Shown: piece by piece, positions 36,601 through 45,600 of the stretch | How the letters are laid out: every line of letters starts with the position of its first letter | Numbering within the stretch: position 1 is the first letter of the stretch | DNA from: Syngnathus acus | Taxonomy: Eukaryota > Chordata > Actinopteri > Syngnathiformes > Syngnathidae | Length of the DNA: 64,000 nucleotides | Reading direction: 5' to 3' | Assembly: GCF_901709675.1 (NCBI RefSeq) | Contig: NC_051108.1 | Location: 7,422,631 to 7,486,630, forward strand | Translations under genes and position numbers: made by a program | Notes under the pieces: generated by a model | What the model saw: only the letters and a program-made list of their open reading frames with translations | The model's database searches: none | Told to the model about the DNA's origin: nothing

Positions 36601-39600
36601 CTACACCAAAGATTTCTCCTCAGGTGACTCTCCTGTGAAGCTCCTGAAGTATGCAGACGACACCACTCTCATCGGACTGATCCAGGACGGTGATGAGACT
36701 GCGTACAGACAGGAGGTGGAGCGGCTGGTCCACTGGTGCAGCCAAAACCACCTGGAGCTGAACCCGCTCAAGACCATGGAGATGACAGTGGACTTCAGGC
36801 GAGACCCTTCACCACTTTTACCCCTCACTATCCGCAGTAATACTATTCTCTCCACAGACACCTTCAAGTGCCTGGGAACCACAATCTCTCGGGACCTGAA
36901 ATGGACCGGCCACATAGACTCTGTCCGGAAGAAGGCCCAGCAGAGGCTGTACTTCCTGAGACAGCTCAAGAAGTTCAACCTGCCGCGAGAGCTGCTGAAG
37001 ACCTTCTACACTGCCATCATCCAGTCTAACCCTAACCTCCATCACTGTCTGGTTTGGATCGGCCTCCAAACAAGACAAGCACAGACTGCAACGGACAATC
37101 AGGACTGCAGAAAAGATAATTGGAATCAACCTCCCATCTATCCAAGACTTGTACCTGTCCAGGACCAGGAAACGTGCAAGGAACATCTCTACAGACCCTT
37201 CTCACCCAGGCTGCAGTCTGTTTGAGCTACTCCCCTCCGGACGGCGTTATAGAGCTCTGTACGCCAAAACCAGCAGACACAGAGACAGCTTCTTCCCCCA
37301 GGCTGTTGCTCTGATGAACTCGCACCACTCTTAGACTCTCAGAGTCATTACTGTGCAATAACATCCTGCTCTCCACACCTTTTTTGAATTGTCTGCACTG
37401 TTTGTACTATGTGTCCTCTCTGCATCCATTGCAGCCTGGTCATCCTGGAAGAGGGACCCTCCCATCTGTGGTCTCTTCTCAAGGTTCCTCATTTCCCCTA
37501 GCTGGAGTTTTGAGTTTTTCCTTGCCCTCTTGGGAGTTTAAGATCAGGGGATGTTTGAGAATATTTGCCATTTTTCACATGTCCTGAGTGTTGTTAGTCA
37601 CCTAAATGTTGAACAGAGGCTGTGATTTACCGAAGTCAAATTCCTTGTTTGGCACGCTCAAACATGGCGAATAAAAACTCTTGAATCTTGAATCTATTCG
37701 TCATCAGATTTCATCAGCACTCAGAATTCCATGCGTGTACCCATAGCCTCTGGCAATGCTATCAAACAAATCTTTGCAGCTTAGCCACGCTTGGCCGCCA
37801 CCAGAAAGATTGTCAGTGAGCCGACCAGTAAAAGAGCCCGTGATCCTCTTTCAAGGACATGTAGCTGTAAGGTGCCAATCAGCTGTAACACTTGACTGAC
37901 AGCAGACGGACGGCTTAAGGACGGGTTCTGTGTCACCTTTGTCACAAACACTGCAGGAAGTCTCATGGGAGAAAAGTATTCTTCAATAGCCTGCCAAAGG
38001 TGGTTGTAGTTAAGTTAGTCATCGAGTTACCTTTCCGCTGTAGGAACGGAACTCATAAACCGAAGATGTACTTTGATTAGTAGTATTAGTCTGACTTACG
38101 ACCTGTGAAACGTTATTTTTTTTATGGTCGGGAATGATGGCGCGTAGTCATTGATGCACAAGTCAGTCAGGGATTGGGCAACCTCAAAATTATTACAATT
38201 TGGTTAAGACTAGAAAAGAGATTGGATGCGGAACAGAGAGACATAAGCGCTGAAACTCCACACGCAGATTGTAATGGGGGAGGGGTTGGCAGTGGTGATG
38301 CTACAAAGGCGGTTACATAAGTCCAAAGGATTGACCCCCCGCTTGTGTCTTTGAATGAATGAATGAATGAATCTTTATTTCGAACATGATTTAAAGAATA
38401 AAAGCAATAAAAAAACGATCAACAAAAAAACCCCAATATATATAACTGTTCGAAAAGGAGTAGGAAGAAGCCTAAGCTTATCATGTCCTACCCCTATCCA
38501 TCACTTAGTTCCAAGTGAGAACACTAAAACTACAAAAGAACAAAAGAAAAAAACATGCGGAGAGTGTGCAGGCTGGGGAATACCCTGGCCTTAAGGTGTT
38601 AGTTATTTTTAATAATAGTAATTTTAATGTTAGAAATGTTTTGATTCATTCCTGATTTCTTACTGGATATAGCTAGCTAGCTAGATAGATTACTAGCTAG
38701 TCAGCTAGCTAGATGGCTAGCTAGCCAGTCAGATGAATTCTAATATATACTGGACGTCTCTTCTATTTTATTCAATTTATTCCTTTGCAAGGTTTGTTGC
38801 ACGATTCTGCATATAATCAGAGTACTTTAACATTTTTTGGAGTCGGCCAACAAGCGTCAAATTCATTTTGAAGAAACGCCACGGAAGCATTAACGCGGAG
38901 ACCTCTGGGAATCGCGGCCCCACCGGTCTTATTCAAAAGTGATTTCAGGGAGTTGTGTCAGAGGCAGAGGTGTCGCGTCGCATCAGCGTCCAATCATGGC
39001 GAGCAAACAAAAAGTCACGTCCAAACGCAAATAGAAACAGACACTCGATTGCGCACAATATGCTGACGCCAATGCAAAGCTTTCGCTGCATACTGGCATT
39101 TGCTCTACCTGAACACTCCCAAAGGTACCTACAGTAAATGCACACACACACACACACACACAAATACACACTCAACACAGCTTGCTACAATGGCTTGAGC
39201 CATTAAAAATTCATGCCACTGCAGCAACAGTGTCTAAAAATGAGCATTGGGACCAGCTGCTGATGAGCGTGCAGAGAGCTGGGGACGCAGCATGATACGG
39301 AGGATGGGAAGTGTCTCCGCAATGTCAATTTATGAGCGAGAGCATGGAAAATCATTTGGTCGCCCCATGTAAGAGCATCGCGTTACAGTGTGTCTCAGCC
39401 AGCAGAGAGACCGGCCCCACACAAAGGGGGTTAGCCCTCCGGATGCCAACGGTGTCACCGAGCGTGTGCTAGCCGTTGTTTACGCTCGTCGTTTTATTGG
39501 CAATCCAATCAACGCAACCAGCGATTTTATGCGAAAGCCTCGCCGGGCGACGGACAGCAAGAGAATACAGGCCAATAGAAGCCAATCAAGGCCTAATGGG

Positions 39601-42600
39601 GGTCGGTTGCGCGGCTAGCCGAGACCTCTTGGGCCGCCGCGCTCATCATTCACATCCACTTGTGTCGGCGAGATAGCGAGGAATTGTGGCTTATCAAACA
39701 AATTACAGGCCAAATCAAAGCTGCTAGGTTTTCCCTCCCCTCTCCGAGACTGCACTTCTTATGAGTCACACCAGTCCGATTGGCGGCTTCGGCCCCCGGA
39801 CACGGCTTCGATTCCAAATGGCCTCACTTCTAAATTCTGCAAGCCCTACCCCCACACAACACTGAGTCACACGGCGAAACGGCTGCGATCGTTTCTGGCG
39901 GCTCTCCATATACAGACGCTTCTTCCTTGCCGTGTGACTTATTTTCCTACTCTTGAAATTTCTCCCTCCTTTTGCTCGCCGCAACACTTTGTCTGGGAAC
40001 AAATGTAAATAAAACTCTCTTGTGACAAACACTGCGGCCAGAATTGTCCGCTTTGAACCTTTAGCCCACTCGTCCCCCCGGTCCCTCCTGACCTCCTTCA
40101 CATCACATCCACGCCACGCTTGGATCGGACAGAAAAGAACAAACGCCCCCCCCCCGGCTGGTTTTGTTCTGGACACGCTCATGCATATATCACACAAACA
40201 TACGTAAATACCAACAGGCTGCAGTAGGGGAGGAGCTGTGTTTATATCAGCCATGTGACATGGCATTAAAGGCTGAGTCATGCCGTCATGGGACACATGA
40301 GTGTCTTCCCTACAGCGGTCTTGGCATGATGGCAGATTTGAAGGCAGCCAGCAGAGTGCGTGTGTATCTGTGTGAAGGGTTTTAACCAGCAGGGATGAGG
40401 CCGCACGTCAAGACTAGCATGGCTCTGTTTGACAGGCGCCGTTAAGTGCCAAATCAGGGGGAGAATCACAGCCTCCACCGCAGCAAGCCAGCAAAAGGCC
40501 ACCCGGACGCATTCAAGTAAAGTTCATAACAAAATGCCATCCAGTCAGGCTGCCAGCCGCCAGGAGTATTTACGCCTACAATGTTAGTTTCGTGTTAAAA
40601 ACAAAACAAAGTGTAATAGCAAGCTAATTTTCACAAGCTAGGATAACAACGCAGTTGCACTGTAATCTGTTTGATAAAAACAAAACAAAAACAATGTATA
40701 ATAGCAAGCTAATTTTGACAAGCTAGCATAACAACGCCGTTGCACTGTAATCTGTTTGACAGAAGAAATTTGGGATTTTTAAAAATCTAAATGTAAGTAG
40801 CAATAACATTTAGATGTTTCTGTGCCATCATAAAATAAACGTTTTACATCATTTGCTTAGGTAGCGTACACTAATAGAAATAGAATCCTTGTCTGCACTA
40901 GAGGCTATTTGGTAAAGTTAAAAAGAGTAAAAAAATAAATAAATAAGTCAAATATCAAGCGATAGTGTGTGCTCCACGGAATGCCCAAGAGCAACATTAT
41001 CCACATGGGCAGGCCGGCTGTCCAGACTTGTTAGCGACTGCAGACGCAGACGCTAATATTCTCCAGCTGGAGTTGTTTAGAAGAACACGAGGAAAAGTAA
41101 TAGCAAGCCCTGAGCAAAAGAAGGTAAGTGCATGTTGGCGCGAGGTTCCACGGAAGGAACTGAAGCACAGAAGCCGAACACTGTAGTCGGGGTTTCTGTA
41201 ATTGGGGGGGGGGGGCTGCAGAAAACAGATTTACCTAGACCAGGGGTCACCAACCTTTCTTAAACCGAGAGCTACTTCCTGGGTACTGATTAAGGCAAAG
41301 GGCTACCAGTTTGACACACACTTCTGAAATAGCCAATTTGCTCAATTTGGCTTTCACTGTGTTATTATTGTCATTTCCAGTTCACATGTAAGTGTGATTT
41401 TAACAAGAATAGCAAAAATACAGTCAAACCTTGGTTTTCGACCACCATCCATTCCAGAAGGCGGTTCGAGAAGCGAATCGGTCGAATTCCGAATCTATTT
41501 TTCCCATTACAAATAATGGGAAAAAAATTAATTTGTTTCAAGACAAAAAACCCGCCTTTTTTTTAAAGCATTTTTTCATTTGCGCATATTTGTCCGATCG
41601 CGCAACTGCAGCGCACCGCCGAAGGCGCAACCGTAGCGCTGGTCCCATTATTGTGACAGAGCCGTCGCTGAAATTTAGAAAATATTTTTCAAGTCCTGAT
41701 GTACTTTCCAAAATTTAAGTGGACCTCAGTGCGCAGGGAGCTTAATTTGGTCCTATCGCGAAACCGCAGCATGCCGGGTGCTCATTGTCGCATTGCTTTA
41801 AGAGCGTCTTTGTGTTTTAGGATGGCTTTACTGCTCCCACTTGCTTTCTTTGGAGGCATGATTAGGGGTTAATACAATCCTCAAAGTAACGAAAATACAA
41901 TAACAACGGAGTCAGTCGGGATCCGGGCCGCGCGGTCGGGTTTTCTCGGGTCCTCACGGCTCATCTCGCGAAGTTCGACCTCCGAATTTTGTTCGACAAC
42001 CAAAGCAAATAAATCTCGAATTCTTTGTTCGAATTCCGATTTGTTCGAGAACCGGGACGTTCGAAAACCGAGGTTTGACTGTAAAATAAATAGATGCAGC
42101 TCACTGACAAGTGCTGCTATTTGAGCTAATTTTAGAACAGTCCTGCGGGCGACTCATGCGGTCCTCACGGGCGACCTGGTGCCCGCGGGCACCGTGTTGG
42201 TGACCCCTGACCTAGACGGATGCAACAACATAATAAAAGAAAAATATTGTTTAAAAAAAAAGAAAAAATACTGATGAGCAAAGAATGGCTCATCTCTACC
42301 TTAATGACGCAGGCTAACGAGGCCTGTCGCTAATTAGCTGTGTCGTTTTAATGAATGCCGAGACAATTAGTGGATGGATTGATAAGTCAATCGCCAGAAT
42401 GAGAAGACGTTTTGATTAATTGTGAAAGATGACTCCTGTGCCGCGCGTTATGTTGCAGCTTAATTGGCTTTTTCCTGTGTGGTTTTTTTTGCCAAAAATG
42501 TTCGCCGGGCGGGTGCGGTTTTATGTTTGTGCTTGGAACACAATGAGGGTTTTTATCACATTCTAATGTAAACGAATGGCAAGCTGGTTGGCTAATTGAA

Positions 42601-45600
42601 TCTGTTGCTTCCATTTTTTCCAATTAAAGTTAACTTTGAATCAGGCTGGCGAGTATGTGACGCTCTGACCAGAAATATTTGGATAAATGCGAGTAGAAAG
42701 GACAACATTTTACGGTGCCTTTTCCAATTTCCCCCTTGGGTCATTATTTCTGTAAGCACACCAAAAGCCTCCCTGGGAATTGTCGTTCCAAACGTGAGGC
42801 TCGGATGTCACCGCTGTTTGTGTGCATAGCCCAAGTAATTAAAGGTTGCATTTTTTATCGATTCAGCGCAGTGAAGTTCTGTGTCGCTGTCGTGTATGAT
42901 TAGCCTGACGCTGAATTAAAGAGCTGGCGTAACGTGAAGCCTTTATCACAGGTCGGACAAGAAGGCTATCGATGTACGCTACGTTGTGGCTAGCAAGGGC
43001 TTCTATACTATTATCTTTTGGTCCAATTAGATCTCAGCTTCATTGTGTTGCCATGTCAATCTAATCTGCCTTTGAAATCAATTTGTATAGTAGGGGGGGG
43101 GGCTTTCAAAATTAGAACAAAAATGACATATTTGTTCAAACTTTGAGTCGTACAGGCTTTGAGTGGGATTTGAAATATATATTTCAAATAGATACCACAC
43201 ATTGTGATTCCGCAGCGACATAGACGGACGCGCGTTCACTTTGGGAAATTGACAGTGAAGAAGCGGCGGCGTAGCGGCACCGTGAGCGTACAGGAGGATA
43301 TCGAGCGTGAGCCGTAATCGATAGGCAAGGTAGTGGACCACACAAGCGGGCCCATCGACACTGCAGCAGAAGCAGAAGCTCTGCTCATAAATCCTCAATT
43401 GAACCTTTTCGTCCTTTAGTTTCAAAAGGGAGGACAAAGTTGGATTATATTGTATTTAATTTCAATTTATTTCAAATTGAAGGGCTGTCTGTCAAACAAC
43501 TTCATTGATAACCTTGCATGGGGCTCATCAAGATTTTTGAAATCAGTCACTCGTGAGGGCGCATAGCATCCCGAATCACGATGACTCATTTGAAGAGCGA
43601 CGGCCGAGCGAGCGTGTGTGCAACGCTGCCTCGGATTAAAGCTAATACTCCCCCAAATCTTTCCATTAAGGGCCCGGTAAGTACATTTCAAAAGTCATAT
43701 GTCTCGGTTAAGCGTGTACACGACCGGGGACCCCTTGTGGATGCAAAGCCGAATGGATCCCGCACAGCGCCATCCTATTTGGCTCGCTTGTCCGACCAAG
43801 CGAAAGGACTTTAGTGGACAAGCCTGTCAGCAGACGCCGCGGCAGCGAAAGAAGCGGCGGCTAAATTGTTGCGGCACTGTAACAGGACAATTTGTTTTCC
43901 ATTTGTGAGAAGTGGTGGAATGGAAGTCGCGCTTCAGAAAAGCATGAAAGATGCTTTGATTAAGTCACGGCTAAAACATTCATACACACGCATTCACTGC
44001 TTTCCTTTTTGTCTGCTAGCTTAATGCTAAATATCCATTCACATACACACAAAAAATCACATATATTTTTTAAAAATCTATCTATCCAGTCACATACGGA
44101 TAATGTAAACATCAGCCCATCCATTCATAACGTCTGCGTGAATCCCCCATTAAGTTTCAATCGTCACTTTAGCGGATGGATGGATGCGCAATGTAGCACA
44201 TACTTTATAGCTGTTTTAGAGAAACAATCTTTCAAGGGCACCGGTGACAAATTGAACGAGTCAATTCCAATATAAATATCCAAACCGCACGACACCACTA
44301 GGGAAAGGGAATTCAAACACGTTATGAAAACAACTGGGAATTCTGAGTAGCCCCCGATGGCCTGAGAGCGCGACCGCACATAGATCAATAACAATTCTAT
44401 TGGTCAAGCCAGTCATGGCCTTGAATTTACTGATTTCGAAAGCGCTGGGCAGATTACATTGGCATGGCAACACACAGAAGTTAAAATTTGATTGGGCCCC
44501 CACCAAAAACAAAACCCGCCTACCTCATCTCCCATCGCAACATGAAGTCTCCATTACGTCTCCATTTGTGCACACTGCGCCGCTATCGCTTCCATCAAAC
44601 AAAGGAGACGCACGACTCCCACTTGACTTTGACTCCAAAAAAACTTTTTGTTGTTGTTTTTATCTGAGCCAGCAATCAGTCAAACCCATCCCTCAGTTCC
44701 ATTTCAAAGCCGCCGGTTCTCAGGCTGGCGGGAAGCTCACTTCCTGTTTAATTTTCCCCAGTCAGGTAGCCCAATAAAAACTCCATGGCCCTTAAAAAAC
44801 ATAAGCACCAACGTCTAACTAAACCCACGTGAGTGGCTGCGAGGGAACGGCCAAGCCATCAGCTCTCGCTAATGATCTGGCGCGGGTTGCCGGACAGGCA
44901 AAGGAACACACGGAGGACCTGTAAAAGCAGCCTAACAGCGGCGAGCTCCCCGGTGTCCTCTGAAGTCGTACGACTCCCTGCGGCGGCGTTTGTTTGCAAG
45001 CTGTTGTCACTGTTTGCTCGCACGCTCTGCTCATATGTCACTTTTGCTAACTTTTATGTGGATTCACACGCCATATTCAAGTATAAACACAGATACTGGT
45101 GACAACAACACGAGTGAACACTGCACTGTGGACGTTCACTTACCCACCGCCAGTTTCCGGGGGATGCTGAGATTTTAGGGGTGTCACGGAAGGAACAAGT
45201 GCTCAAAGGATACAATCTGAGCGCCCCGCTTTGAGTGCCGATGGCCAGGATCTTCTGCACGGGGTCGAACGCCATGGACGATGGCTGGTACGGGAAGCCA
45301 TGACGGACGGTCTGCACAGAGACAGGAGAGTTTCAATTAGCATTCGACAGCTGCCATGTTACTTTGGGAAATATCGCGCACCTGGTCGGGGTAAACAAAC
45401 ACAGCAGATGGATGTGGAAGTGGAAAAGCCAAAGGCGGCGTTTGAATCAATCCCTTTCCACTATATCATGCCCAATCTATGCTAATTTACATTAGCCTGT
45501 GTATGGGGTTTCTCTTTGTGCGTTAGCATTAAGCTAGAAGACTTTGAGATGAATAATTGTGAACGCAGCCAATGCACTTGACGTCAAAGTATTTGGCTTG

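Larger units (their letters stand above)
35653..37694 (+). mobile_element. L2-like LINE, 5'-truncated, copy B
   Basis: Plus-strand reverse transcriptase half of an L2/CR1-type LINE with 3' UTR and a short TTGAATC repeat as the 3' end. The RT shows [48 protein letters not shown] and [11 protein letters not shown]. It is broken by a stop at about 36368 and a frameshift near 37025 (copy D at 54750-55928 is intact there). Antisense in intron 2 of stxbp5. Confidence 0.88.
37695..41232. other. Intron 2 segment with minor repeats
   Basis: No exon. Contains a LINE-tail-like piece with (GAAT)n at 38352-38540, a TAGC-type repeat at 38670-38730, a short (CA)n near 39138-39162 and an 85-bp duplication near 40611-40765. 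Otherwise unassigned. Confidence 0.45.

Noticed and set aside
35711-37225. Reverse transcriptase as a host gene
   Set aside because: RT motifs, 5' truncation, an internal stop, a frameshift and a LINE 3' end mark it as a retrotransposon copy. The same applies to 22131-24866, 51530-52236, 53371-54756 and 55103-55921.
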